A stretch of DNA of 64,000 nucleotides from Thetidibacter halocola (GTDB lineage Bacteria; Pseudomonadota; Alphaproteobacteria; Rhodobacterales; Rhodobacteraceae), in assembly GCF_018224955.1 (NCBI RefSeq), contig NZ_JAGTUU010000004.1, positions 186,001 to 250,000 on the forward strand. The letters run 5' to 3'. Shown here piece by piece: positions 18,543 to 27,130 of the stretch. Each line of letters begins with the position of its first letter. Within the stretch, counting starts at the first letter, position 1. The notes beneath the pieces were generated by a model, which worked only from the letters and a program-made list of their open reading frames with translations, ran no database searches and had not been told where the DNA came from. Position numbers and translations under genes: made by a program.

Positions 18543-19442
18543 TCAGGCGACCAGCACCAGCACCAGGATCGACAGGCCCAGCAGGCCGATCCCGCCCAGT
18601 TCGCGCGCCGTGACCCTTTCGCGAAAGAACAGCACCGAGGCCAGGAGCGAGAACAGCAGTTCCACCTGTCCCAGCGCATAGACATAGGCCGCGGTCTGCA
18701 GCGTGAACGCGGTGAACCAGCCCAGGCTGCCGGCGAGCGAGGTAACGCCCAGCCAGACCGCCACGCGCCGCGCTCGCCAGATCGCGGCCAGTTGCCCCGG
18801 CTCGCGCCAGGCCAGCCACGGCAGCATCACCAGGCATTGCATCAGCGTGACAAAGGCCAGCGCCGTGATCGCCCGCATCAGCGGGTCGTCGGACCCCACG
18901 CTCAGCGTCGCCGCGCGATAGCCCACGCCCGCCAACGCAAAGAACAGCCCCGACAGCAGGCCCAGCCCCACTGCCCGGCTGCGCAACGCCCGCCAACCCG
19001 GCACGCCGCCCGGCGTCTGCGACAGTGCCAGCACGCCCAGCAGCCCGATGCCGATGGCCGCCCCGCCGCCCGGGCTGACCGCCTCGCCCAGCAGAAGCCA
19101 GCCGACCAGGGCGGTCTGGATCACCTCGGTCTTCTTCAGCGTGATGCCCACGGCGAAGTTGCGCTGCGAGAACAGCAGCACAACGCAGACCGTCGCCAGG
19201 ATCTGCCCGATCCCGCCCGCCAGCCCCCAGAGCCAGAACGCCGGCGCCAGCGGCGGAAACTCCGCGCCGCGCCACCACAGATATCCCACCAGCAGCGCCC
19301 AGACACCGGGTTGCGCATAGGCAAAGCGCGCGAACGTGCTGCCCGTCGCCGACAGGCGGCCGCCGGCTAGCACCTTTTGCAGCATGAAGCGCAGCGTCTG
19401 AAAGAAGGCGGCGGCAAGCGTCGCGGCGATCCAGAGGTCCAT
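18543..19442 (-). CDS. EamA/DMT superfamily transporter
   Basis: A 299-residue inner-membrane protein with about ten hydrophobic helices arranged as two EamA repeats. The first half begins with LWIAATLAAAFFQTLRFM. The C-terminal repeat ends with the typical LLFSLLASVLFFRERVTARE then GIGLLGLSILVLVL. DMT proteins export amino acids, nucleosides or other small metabolites. The substrate is unknown. Dispersed repeat copy B lies just beyond its start, separating it from the desaturase gene. Confidence 0.88.
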   Translation of the reverse strand: MDLWIAATLAAAFFQTLRFMLQKVLAGGRLSATGSTFARFAYAQPGVWALLVGYLWWRGAEFPPLAPAFWLWGLAGGIGQILATVCVVLLFSQRNFAVGITLKKTEVIQTALVGWLLLGEAVSPGGGAAIGIGLLGVLALSQTPGGVPGWRALRSRAVGLGLLSGLFFALAGVGYRAATLSVGSDDPLMRAITALAFVTLMQCLVMLPWLAWREPGQLAAIWRARRVAVWLGVTSLAGSLGWFTAFTLQTAAYVYALGQVELLFSLLASVLFFRERVTARELGGIGLLGLSILVLVLVA

Positions 19443-19491
19443 GGCCTCGCGCTATACCGTGCCGAGGATGCCGTAAAGCGCAACGCTGCCC

Positions 19492-19552
19492 CTTCATCTT
19501 GCCCGAAAAACTCCGGGGGAGCCGCGCGAAGCGCGGCGGGGGCAGAGCCCCC
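19492..19552. repeat. Dispersed intergenic repeat, copy B
   Basis: It carries CTTCATCTTGC (19492-19502), AAAAACTCCGGGGG (19506-19519), a GCCGCGC-GAA-GCGCGGC hairpin (19521-19537) and the GGGGGC-AGA-GCCCCC hairpin (19538-19552). The first, second and last elements are the same as in copy A (6307-6365), in the same order. It lies between the desaturase stop and the DMT transporter start, so it probably terminates the desaturase transcript. Confidence 0.8.
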
Positions 19553-19565
19553 TGCCCACCCGCCG

Positions 19566-20480
19566 TCAGCCCTGCGGCCAGAGCGGATGCGGCACCGGGT
19601 CTTTCGCCCGCCACAGGTGCCGCCGGAAGACCTCGGCGTAGGACGGATAGCGGTATCCCTCGTTGCGGCGCAGGTAACGATCCCGGTTCTGGCGGTAGAG
19701 CGCGGGCAGGCGATACCACGGCACGGCGGCGTGCATGTGATGCACCGCGTGAAGGTTGTTGTTGAGAAAGAGCCAGGCCAGTGGCCCGCGATCCTCGATC
19801 ACCACGGTGCGTCCCCGCGCCTCGAGATGGGCGCGGTGTTCGAGGAAGGTGCGGATCTTGAGCAGCGACAGCCCTGCGTAGGAGGCCAGCAGCCAGGCCC
19901 AGACCGGCATCTGCCCGACCGTCCCGATCCACCACGCCACCAGCGCCAGCGCAGGCAGGTGCAGCGCCCAGCCCAGCGCGACGCGCCGGTCGCCCGCGCG
20001 GATGGCATTCAGGTCGCCCGCGACAAAGGTCCACGTGCCGATGGCCGGACCAAGGACCATGCGCCCGGCGAGCGTGTTGTTGGTCCGTAGCAGCCACTGC
20101 CGCCAGCGCGGCAGGCGACCCCAAACTGCCGGATCGAGATAGTTCGATTCCGGGTCGTCATAGGGATCGGTCAGGATCGAATCGTGGTGATGCGCGAGGT
20201 GGGTGTCCTTGAACCGCAAATAGGGCACCGCCACCGACAGCGCCGGAAAGACCAGCGCGGCGTTCCAGAAACGCGACCGGAACGGATGGCCGTGCAGCGC
20301 CTCGTGGGTCAGCGAGGAATGCAGCGCGGCAGCGATGGCGGTCAGCACCATGCCCAGCGGCAGCCACAGAGCCGAAGCCGCCGTCGTTGCGAGGCCCCAG
20401 AGCGCGTAGCACGACACCAGCATGACCAGCGTCGGCCACTCGATGGCCCAGGGCCTGCGTCGATGCGCGTTCAAATCCAT
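19566..20480 (-). CDS. Membrane fatty-acid desaturase (di-iron)
   Basis: A 304-residue membrane enzyme. The three di-iron His boxes are present: HEALHGH, HLAHHH and HAVHHMHA. Hydrophobic helices flank them, as in acyl-lipid desaturases and beta-carotene hydroxylase relatives. It would introduce a double bond in membrane acyl chains; exact regiochemistry is unknown. The chosen ATG at 20480 abuts AGGGAG directly, while a stronger AAGGAGG lies 15 nt upstream, so initiation may be weak or regulated. It diverges from an XRE regulator whose promoter carries an ATCAC-N6-GTGAT operator. Confidence 0.87.
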   Translation of the reverse strand: MDLNAHRRRPWAIEWPTLVMLVSCYALWGLATTAASALWLPLGMVLTAIAAALHSSLTHEALHGHPFRSRFWNAALVFPALSVAVPYLRFKDTHLAHHHDSILTDPYDDPESNYLDPAVWGRLPRWRQWLLRTNNTLAGRMVLGPAIGTWTFVAGDLNAIRAGDRRVALGWALHLPALALVAWWIGTVGQMPVWAWLLASYAGLSLLKIRTFLEHRAHLEARGRTVVIEDRGPLAWLFLNNNLHAVHHMHAAVPWYRLPALYRQNRDRYLRRNEGYRYPSYAEVFRRHLWRAKDPVPHPLWPQG

Positions 20481-20550
20481 CTCCCTGCAAGGATGCCTCC
20501 TTGATAGCGCGCCAGGCCACAGGTGCGGCATTCGGAATATTGTTAACAAA

Positions 20551-20575
20551 ATCACCTATACGTGATTATTATCAC
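20551..20575. promoter_or_regulatory. Candidate operator between desaturase gene and XRE regulator
   Basis: ATCACCTATACGTGAT (20551-20566) is a near-perfect palindrome: ATCAC and GTGAT arms around CTATAC, symmetric at 14 of 16 positions. A further ATCAC half-site is at 20571-20575, 20 bp from the first. It ends 12 bp before the regulator's ATG. It is well placed for autorepression and for control of the divergent desaturase. Confidence 0.6.
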
Positions 20576-20578
20576 GCC

Positions 20579-21436
20579 ATGAGCCAGAATATCGACAAGA
20601 CCGCCCGCGCCGCCCTGTTCCGAACCCGCCTGGTCGAGGCCATGGCGAAGGCCGGAAGCAATCGCACCGCACTGGCCCGCGCGGCGGGGGTGGATCGCTC
20701 GACCCTGTCGCAGTTGTTGCGCGACGAAGGGGCGCGCCTGCCCGGGGCGCACCTGGTGGCCGCCTGCGCGGCGGCACTGGGCGTGTCCACCGACTGGCTG
20801 CTAGGCCTGTCGGACCGGCCCGAACGGGCGCAGGACCTGGTGGCCAACGCCCTGTCGATGACAGAGGCCAACCGCGCCATGGCCGACCGGCAGATCGTCG
20901 ACTGGCACCGCGAGGCCGAGGGCTATCGCATCCGCCACGTGCCCGCGACACTGCCCGACATGCTCAAGACGCGCGCGGTTCTCGACTGGGAATACGGGCC
21001 GCACCTCGGCCGTTCCTCGGCGCAGGCCATCGACCTTGCGGAACAGCGGCTGGACTGGATGCGCGGCTCGCGCTCGCAATACGAGATGGCCATGCCGGTC
21101 TTCGAGTTGGAGAGTTTCGCGCGCGGCGAGGGATACTGGCGTGGATTGCCGCCCGAGGTGCGCGGGGCGCAGATCGACCGGCTGATCGACCTGACCGGGG
21201 ATTTCTATCCTCGCCTCCGGGTTTACCTGTTCGACGCGCGCCGCCTCTATTCCGCGCCGGTCACGGTGTTCGGGCCGCTGCTGGCGGCGGTCTATCTGGG
21301 GCGGAACTACCTGGTGTTCCGCGACAGCGTCCGGATCGACGCCATCGCGGCCCATTTCGACCAGCTGGTGAAGGAGGCGAGCGTCTCGGCCCGCGCCCTG
21401 CCCGCGCATCTGGAGACGCTGCGCGCGCTGATATGA
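20579..21436 (+). CDS. XRE/Cro-C1-type transcriptional regulator
   Basis: A 285-residue DNA-binding protein. The helix-turn-helix spans ~14-75 (RTALARAAGVDRSTLSQLLRDEG, then AAALGVSTDWLLGLSD). The C-terminal ~200 residues form an unrecognised sensor or dimerisation domain ending ASVSARALPAHLETLRALI. ATG 20579 gives MSQNIDKTARAALF; longer in-frame starts would run across the operator. Its position divergent to a lipid desaturase suggests control of membrane fluidity genes (inference). A large hairpin (21483-21520) follows. Confidence 0.88.
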   Translation: MSQNIDKTARAALFRTRLVEAMAKAGSNRTALARAAGVDRSTLSQLLRDEGARLPGAHLVAACAAALGVSTDWLLGLSDRPERAQDLVANALSMTEANRAMADRQIVDWHREAEGYRIRHVPATLPDMLKTRAVLDWEYGPHLGRSSAQAIDLAEQRLDWMRGSRSQYEMAMPVFELESFARGEGYWRGLPPEVRGAQIDRLIDLTGDFYPRLRVYLFDARRLYSAPVTVFGPLLAAVYLGRNYLVFRDSVRIDAIAAHFDQLVKEASVSARALPAHLETLRALI

Positions 21437-21482
21437 CGGGCTGCCAAAATCCTTCGCAAGCCAAGCGCGCGAAGGGCCGCGC

Positions 21483-21520
21483 CTGACCGTGGGTGAGCGC
21501 TTCGGAACGCTTGTGGTCAG
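21483..21520 (+). terminator. Hairpin downstream of XRE regulator
   Basis: Outer arms CTGACC/GGTCAG and an inner GAGCG...CGCTT pairing around TTCGGAA start 46 bp past the stop codon. TTTATTT follows shortly after. A plausible intrinsic terminator for rightward transcription. Confidence 0.5.
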
Positions 21521-21665
21521 CGGTTTATTTCGCAGCTCCGTATGTCGCGTGAGCGTCGCATGACACCACCAATGCGCCCTCCCGGGGGGAGGGGTGGAGG
21601 CCGTCACGGGAACTGTCCGGTGGACAGTTACAGGCCGAAACGCGCGCCCGCGCCGGACGGGCGCG

Positions 21666-21686
21666 GCCCGGGCTGGTCGCCCGGGC
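21666..21686 (-). terminator. Hairpin downstream of metG
   Basis: A perfect 7-bp stem GCCCGGG/CCCGGGC with loop CTGGTCG lies 56 bp beyond the metG stop on the transcribed strand. There is no U-tract, so the terminator call is tentative. Confidence 0.4.
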
Positions 21687-21741
21687 AAACATCAATCTCG
21701 AATTGCCCGAGACATCAGAGTGCGGCGCGACTTCGGATGGT

Positions 21742-23451
21742 TCAGGTCCGCACCCCGGCAAACCGCGCCTGCCATTCCTCGCGCTCTGCATCGGTGATCT
21801 TGCGGAAGGTCACTTCGGGCACCGTGAAGGCATGGCCCGGCGCCAGCCGTTCCAACGCCGCAGGCACGTCGTCGGGCCAGTCGGCCCCCGCGTTCAGGCA
21901 GCTCCGCAGGTCGGCGCAGGCGTCGGGGATGAAGGGTTCCGAGATCACGGCGTAAAGCGCGATCAGGTTCAGGCCGAGGCGGATCTGCATCGCCGCCGTG
22001 TCCGGGTCGGTCTTGAAGGTCGACCAGGGCGCCGCCTCTTGCAGGTATTCGTTGCCAAGCACCCAGGCGGCGCGCAGCGCGGCGGCGGCCTTGCGGACCT
22101 CGATCGCCTCCATGTGGGCCTCGTATTCGCGGATCTTCGCGGTCAGGTCGGCGATGAACTTTTCCTCAAGCGGGCCATAGGCGCCGCCCTCGGGCACCGC
22201 CTCGGAGAACTTGGACCGGCAGAACTTGGTCACGCGAGAGGCGAAGTTGCCCAGCACGTCGGCCAGGTCCTTGTTCACCGAGGTCTGGAAATTCTCCCAG
22301 GTGAATTCGGCGTCCGAGGATTCCGGCGCGTGGGACAGCAGCCACCAGCGCCAGTAGTCCGCTGGCAGGATCTCCAGGGCCTGGTCCATGAACACGCCGC
22401 GCCCGCGCGAGGTGCTGAACTGGCCGCCGTCATAATTGAGGTAGTTGAAGGACTTGATGTAGTCGACCAGCTTCCACGGCTCGTTCGAGCCGAGGATGGT
22501 CACGGGGAAGGACAGGGTGTGGAAGGGCACGTTGTCCTTGCCCATGAACTGCGTATAGCGGACGTCCGCGGCGCCCTTGTCGGTGCGCCACCAGCGTTCC
22601 CAGTTGTCGCCCTTGCCCGCGTCAACCCATTCCTGCGCACAGGCGATGTATTCGATGGGCGCGTCGAACCAGACGTAGAAGACCTTGCCTTCCATCCCCG
22701 GCCAGGGCGCGTCGCCCTTCTGCACCGGCACGCCCCAGTCGAGGTCGCGGGTGATGCCGCGGTCCTGCAACCCGTCCCCGTCGTTCAGCCATTTCTTGGC
22801 GATCGAGGTGGTCAGCACCGGCCAGCCCTCGCGCGTGTCGATCCATTCCTCGATCTGGTCCTTCATCACGGACTGGCGCAGGTAGAGGTGCTTGGTCTCG
22901 CGCATTTCCAGGTCGGTGGAGCCGGAGATGGTGGAATGCGGGTTGATCAGGTCGACCGGGTCGAGCTGTTTCGTGCAATTGTCGCACTGGTCGCCGCGCG
23001 CAGAGTCAAAGCCGCAATTCGGGCAGGTGCCCTCGATGTAGCGGTCGGGCAGGAAACGCCCGTCCGCGTGGGAATACATTTGTTTTTCAGAGACTTCGCG
23101 GATCAGGCCATTGTCATCCAGAACCTTGGCGAAATGCTGGGTCAGCCGCTTGTTCTGTTCCGAGGACGACCGCCCGAAATGGTCGAAGGACAGGCGAAAG
23201 CCTTCGGCCAGTTTCGCCTGCACGCCCCACATTTCGGCGCAATACTCGGCCACCGGCTTGCCCGCCTTGGCGGCGGCCAGTTCGGCGGGTGTGCCGTGCT
23301 CGTCAGTGGCGCAGAGGAACAGCACTTCGTGGCCGCGCTGGCGCAGGTAGCGGGCATAGAGGTCCGCCGGCAGTTGCGAACCCACCAGGTTGCCGAGGTG
23401 CTTGATCCCGTTGATGTAGGGGATCGCCGAGGTGATCAGGTGCCGAGCCAT
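21742..23451 (-). CDS. metG: Methionyl-tRNA synthetase
   Basis: A 569-residue class Ia synthetase that charges tRNA-Met. The HIGH-type motif is in [11 protein letters not shown] (11-21). A zinc knuckle with C143, C146, C156 and C159 (CPNCGF...CDNC) and the KMSKS-equivalent STSR in [11 protein letters not shown] follow. The anticodon-binding helical domain ends near the C-terminus. There is no C-terminal tRNA-binding (EMAP) dimer domain, unlike E. coli. The ATG at 23451 begins [12 protein letters not shown], the usual family start; the longer in-frame extension was rejected. Confidence 0.96.
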   Translation of the reverse strand: MARHLITSAIPYINGIKHLGNLVGSQLPADLYARYLRQRGHEVLFLCATDEHGTPAELAAAKAGKPVAEYCAEMWGVQAKLAEGFRLSFDHFGRSSSEQNKRLTQHFAKVLDDNGLIREVSEKQMYSHADGRFLPDRYIEGTCPNCGFDSARGDQCDNCTKQLDPVDLINPHSTISGSTDLEMRETKHLYLRQSVMKDQIEEWIDTREGWPVLTTSIAKKWLNDGDGLQDRGITRDLDWGVPVQKGDAPWPGMEGKVFYVWFDAPIEYIACAQEWVDAGKGDNWERWWRTDKGAADVRYTQFMGKDNVPFHTLSFPVTILGSNEPWKLVDYIKSFNYLNYDGGQFSTSRGRGVFMDQALEILPADYWRWWLLSHAPESSDAEFTWENFQTSVNKDLADVLGNFASRVTKFCRSKFSEAVPEGGAYGPLEEKFIADLTAKIREYEAHMEAIEVRKAAAALRAAWVLGNEYLQEAAPWSTFKTDPDTAAMQIRLGLNLIALYAVISEPFIPDACADLRSCLNAGADWPDDVPAALERLAPGHAFTVPEVTFRKITDAEREEWQARFAGVRT

Positions 23452-23530
23452 CTGTCTGGTCCCTTGTCGAACTTTGTGCCGACTTATCGCAGCGCGCGGG
23501 CTTAGGCCAGAGGTCAGGAAAAACGCACCT

Positions 23531-23580
23531 TCCGCAGAACGAATCTTGCGGAAAATCGATTTCGGGAGAAATGATTTTCC
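23531..23580. promoter_or_regulatory. Overlapping inverted repeats upstream of RTX operon and metG
   Basis: Two interleaved inverted repeats share bases: TTCCGCA (23531-23537) with TGCGGAA (23547-23553), and GGAAAATC (23550-23557) with GATTTTCC (23573-23580). The block lies in the 263-bp gap between divergent metG and the first RTX gene. Interleaved dyads suggest competing regulator sites or alternative RNA folds controlling one or both genes. Confidence 0.45.
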
Positions 23581-23714
23581 AGCGGTCAGGGGAATTGGCC
23601 CCTGGCGCCGGGGGCTATCGTCTTCATTTCCGCTTTCATCAGAGAAATCTTCCGTAACTGCATCGTCCCGGTCCGCCCGTCCCTTGACGGCGGCCAAGTC
23701 CGGAGCCTTTTCCC

Positions 23715-25361
23715 ATGACCACGACCTTCATCACCAGCACCCTCAACGTCTCCGGTGTCGCGGCGACACTGGATGGCAACGATACGCTTCTGGTCGCGCG
23801 GACCGGGCAATTGCTGTCTTCGGGCGACAATGCCGTCGAAGCGACCGGTTTCGCCAACGTCATCCAGGTCGACGGCTATGTTGCGGCCTTCGGCGCCGCG
23901 ATCCGGCTGGGGACGCTCAACGGCACCGACACGGTCGGCGCCATTTCAGTTGGCAGCAGCGGCGTTGTGACATCGTCCGACAACGCGGCAATCGTCCTGG
24001 CCCTGAACAACGGTTCCGTCACGAATGCCGGGTCGATCTCGGCCAGAAACGGTGTCGTTTCCGGCTTTTTCGAGACCGCCCGCGCCGACCTGACGGTGTC
24101 GAACAGCGGCACCATGGCCGTGCGAAACCACGGTGTGCTGATGGTCGCCGACTCGGTGCGTGTGAGCAACTCCGGCACCATTGCCGCGTCTGACAGCCCC
24201 GGGGGCGCGAGCACCATACTGGGCGCCTTCGGCAACACGGGTGTGTCGATCCGTGGCAGCAACAGCTTCGTGTCGAACAGCGGGTCCATCACTTCGCCCA
24301 ACGAAGAAAGCTTCGGTGTCGGGATGCTGGGAGACGCCAACCGGATCATCAACAGCGGGGTGATCCAGACCGGCTCCATGGGCGAAACCCATGCAGCCGT
24401 GCTGCTGAGCACCACGGCGATTCAGTCGGGGCGGCTCGACAACATGGCGGGCGGCACCATCGCGGCACCGGGGCTGGCGGTGCGCGGCGGCCTCGGGGCC
24501 GAGACGGTGGTCAACGCGGGCCATATCCTGGGCACGATCCGGCTGGCGGAAGGGACCGACGTCGTGACCAACAGCGGCCAGATCGACGGGACCGTCGATC
24601 TTGGGGCGGGCGACGACCGCTACGACGCCAGCGGCGGCGGTCTGGTGGTCGGCAGTGTGTTCGGGGGACTCGGGTTCGATTTCCTGCGCGGGTCGGCTGC
24701 AGACGACAGCTTCTTCGGCGAGGACGACAGTGACTTCCTCTCGGGTCGCGGCGGCGACGACACGCTGAACGGCGGGGCCGGCGATGACGCGATCTACGGC
24801 GGCGCGGGCGAGGACATTGTCGAGGGCGGGGACGGCAACGACAATGTCCACGGGGGCGCGGATAACGACACGGTGCGCGGTGGCAACGGGGACGATGCGC
24901 TGCGCGGCGGCGGCGGCGACGACCTGATCGAGGCGGGCACCGGGCGCGACACGCTGTGGGGCGGCGACGGCGACGACACGATGACCGCCGGCGCGGGAGG
25001 CGGAGACACGCTGTTCGGCGGGCGTGGCGACGACGTGCTGGACACCAGCAACGGGGCCGGCTGGGACAGGCTGGAGGGCGGCGCGGGCGACGACACGATG
25101 ACCAGCGGGGGCGGCAACGATGTCTTCGTCTTCCGGCGCGGCATGGGTCACGACGTGATCACCGACTTCGCCAACAATTTCGACCGGCTGGACATCTCGG
25201 CGCTGGGGATCGCCAGCTACGCGGTGCTGACCGGCGCGGGGGCGATCTCTGGCGACGCCACGCAGACGGTGATCAACTTCGCCGCGCTGGGGATCGACGG
25301 CACGATCACGCTGGACGGGTTCGACCGGGCACTGATGAACGCGGCGGATTTCATCTTCTGA
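23715..25361 (+). CDS. RTX calcium-binding repeat protein 1 (putative type I secreted)
   Basis: A 548-residue protein without an N-terminal signal. Residues ~1-290 hold repeats around N-S-G-(T/S)-I ([29 protein letters not shown]), suggesting a parallel beta-helix. Residues ~310-420 carry 12 contiguous GGxGxDxxx nonapeptides (for example [18 protein letters not shown]), which bind calcium in RTX proteins. A conserved tail ([20 protein letters not shown] ... LDGF) ends ADFIF, whose last four residues D-F-I-F fit the C-terminal signal of PrtD-type exporters. First of three tandem paralogues. No enzymatic domain is visible, so it is probably an adhesin, matrix or surface-layer protein. Confidence 0.9.
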   Translation: MTTTFITSTLNVSGVAATLDGNDTLLVARTGQLLSSGDNAVEATGFANVIQVDGYVAAFGAAIRLGTLNGTDTVGAISVGSSGVVTSSDNAAIVLALNNGSVTNAGSISARNGVVSGFFETARADLTVSNSGTMAVRNHGVLMVADSVRVSNSGTIAASDSPGGASTILGAFGNTGVSIRGSNSFVSNSGSITSPNEESFGVGMLGDANRIINSGVIQTGSMGETHAAVLLSTTAIQSGRLDNMAGGTIAAPGLAVRGGLGAETVVNAGHILGTIRLAEGTDVVTNSGQIDGTVDLGAGDDRYDASGGGLVVGSVFGGLGFDFLRGSAADDSFFGEDDSDFLSGRGGDDTLNGGAGDDAIYGGAGEDIVEGGDGNDNVHGGADNDTVRGGNGDDALRGGGGDDLIEAGTGRDTLWGGDGDDTMTAGAGGGDTLFGGRGDDVLDTSNGAGWDRLEGGAGDDTMTSGGGNDVFVFRRGMGHDVITDFANNFDRLDISALGIASYAVLTGAGAISGDATQTVINFAALGIDGTITLDGFDRALMNAADFIF

Positions 25362-25414
25362 CGAGAGCAGTCTCGCAGGCAAATAATCAGACTTCCATCA
25401 AATGGATCTAGGGC

Positions 25415-27103
25415 ATGGCGACATTCATCATTTCAACCCAGACTACAACTCAGATAATACTGGCGGCGGACGAAGGATATCATCTTCTCGAAGGTGTCCT
25501 CCACGCTCGCAACGGAGGCACGGTTACCGTCGCCGGAACAGGCACCTTGCCGATCGGCATCGACGTCTACGGCACGCTGGCTGCGTTCGCTACCTGGGCC
25601 CTGTGGCTGAACTTTCAGCCCAATATCACCATCTTCGTGGGCCCGACCGGCTCAATCCGGTCACCAGATACCAGCTTTCCGATCTACCGGGCCGGCACCA
25701 ACACGACATTGACCAACCACGGAACGATTGTTGGCGGAACGACCGACCTGAGCGGGGACAACAACCGGTTCATCAACAACGGAACGCTGAGCGGAACCTT
25801 TGCAGTCAGCACAATCGGTTCAGGCACCGATGACGTTGCCGCCCTGCTCATGACGGGGAAGAACGCCTTCGTCCAGAACACCGGCGTGATAACCAGCGCC
25901 TCGCAGGCGGCGATAAGGCTGGCGGAAGCCTCGGAGGTGATCAACACCGGCACGATCAGCGGACGGCAGGATGCCATCGACGGCTCTGGCATCTTCGACA
26001 TCATCGGCGACTCGATCCTGCGGCTGACCAATACCGGCGTCATCGTGGCGGGCCGCAACGCCATCACGGGCGGGCTGGACGGGGACATCGTGCTCAACTC
26101 GGGCACGATCACCGGTGCGGTGCTGCTGAACGGCGGCAATGATCGCTACACGGCGACGGGGGCCGGAGTGGTCCATGGCACAGTGGATGGCGGCGTGGGC
26201 AACGACACGCTGCTGGGCGGATCGGGCGAAGACCTGTTCCTGGGCGGCGCGAACAACGACAGCCTGTCGGGACGCGGCGGCGACGACACGCTGGAGGGAG
26301 GAGCGGGCAACGACATCCTCTGGGGCGGCGACGGCAACGACAGCCTGTCGGGCGGCGACGGGACCGACACGGCGCATGGCGGGACGGGAGACGACCGGCT
26401 GCTGGGTGGCATCGGCAACGACTGGCTGTCGGGGGGCGACGGGGCAGACACGCTGTCGGGCGATGATGGCGACGACACGCTGTTCGGCGGCGAGGGCAGC
26501 GACGCGCTGAACGGCGGCCTCGGCAACGACGCGATCTCGGGCGGCGGCGGGGCGGACGGGATCGACGGCGGCGATGGCAACGACGCGCTGTTCGGCGATG
26601 CCGATGACGACACCTTGCTGGGCGGGGCTGGCGACGACACGCTTTCGGGCGGCGCGGGCAACGACCGGATCGAGGCGGGCATTGGGCGAGACCGGGTGTT
26701 CGGCGGCGATGGAGACGACACGATCCTTGCCGGTGCCGGCGGCGGCGATGCGCTGTTCGGCGGGCGCGGCGACGACGTGATCGATTCCAGCAACGGCGTC
26801 GGCTGGGACGTGATCGACGGCGGCGCGGGTGACGACACGATGACCAGCGGCGGCGGCACCGACACCTTCCTGTTCCGCCGGAACATGGGCAATGACGTGA
26901 TCACCGATTTCGCCAACGACACCGACCGGCTGGACCTTTCGGCGCTGGGCATCGCCAATTTCGCGGTCCTGAGCGGCGCGGGGGCGATCTCTGGCGACGC
27001 CACGCAGACGGTGATCAGCTTTGCCGCCCTCGGCATCGCCGGGACGATCACGCTGGACGGGTTCGACGCCGCGCTGATGAACGCGGCGGATTTCATCTTT
27101 TGA
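25415..27103 (+). CDS. RTX calcium-binding repeat protein 2
   Basis: A 562-residue paralogue of its neighbours, 53 bp after RTX 1. The N-terminal ~250 residues again show N-x-G-T-I beta-helix-like repeats (LTNHGTIVGG, INNGTLSGT, VINTGTISGRQDAIDGS). The RTX block is longer: 20 contiguous nonapeptides against 12 in its two relatives, an internal gain of exactly eight. The last ~120 residues, and the DNA encoding them, are nearly the same as in RTX 1, including ...MNAADFIF. This suggests recent duplication or gene conversion. Probably exported by a type I system. Confidence 0.9.
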   Translation: MATFIISTQTTTQIILAADEGYHLLEGVLHARNGGTVTVAGTGTLPIGIDVYGTLAAFATWALWLNFQPNITIFVGPTGSIRSPDTSFPIYRAGTNTTLTNHGTIVGGTTDLSGDNNRFINNGTLSGTFAVSTIGSGTDDVAALLMTGKNAFVQNTGVITSASQAAIRLAEASEVINTGTISGRQDAIDGSGIFDIIGDSILRLTNTGVIVAGRNAITGGLDGDIVLNSGTITGAVLLNGGNDRYTATGAGVVHGTVDGGVGNDTLLGGSGEDLFLGGANNDSLSGRGGDDTLEGGAGNDILWGGDGNDSLSGGDGTDTAHGGTGDDRLLGGIGNDWLSGGDGADTLSGDDGDDTLFGGEGSDALNGGLGNDAISGGGGADGIDGGDGNDALFGDADDDTLLGGAGDDTLSGGAGNDRIEAGIGRDRVFGGDGDDTILAGAGGGDALFGGRGDDVIDSSNGVGWDVIDGGAGDDTMTSGGGTDTFLFRRNMGNDVITDFANDTDRLDLSALGIANFAVLSGAGAISGDATQTVISFAALGIAGTITLDGFDAALMNAADFIF

Positions 27104-27130
27104 CGAGCGGGTCTCGGAAAGGAACAGAGC

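Larger units (their letters stand above)
21437..21741. other. Intergenic region, 305 bp, rich in inverted repeats
   Basis: No gene is recognisable between the XRE regulator and metG, which converge. It contains an extended hairpin with CTGACC/GGTCAG ends and a GAGCG/CGCTT inner stem (21483-21520). It also has a perfect palindrome AACTGTCC-GGT-GGACAGTT (21611-21629) and a GCCCGGG-N7-CCCGGGC hairpin (21666-21686). The outer hairpins could terminate the two converging genes. The central palindrome is unexplained. Confidence 0.6.

Noticed and set aside
21703-23505. A 600-codon rightward frame
   Set aside because: Antisense to metG, which has the HIGH-type, zinc and STSR motifs. It is a shadow frame.
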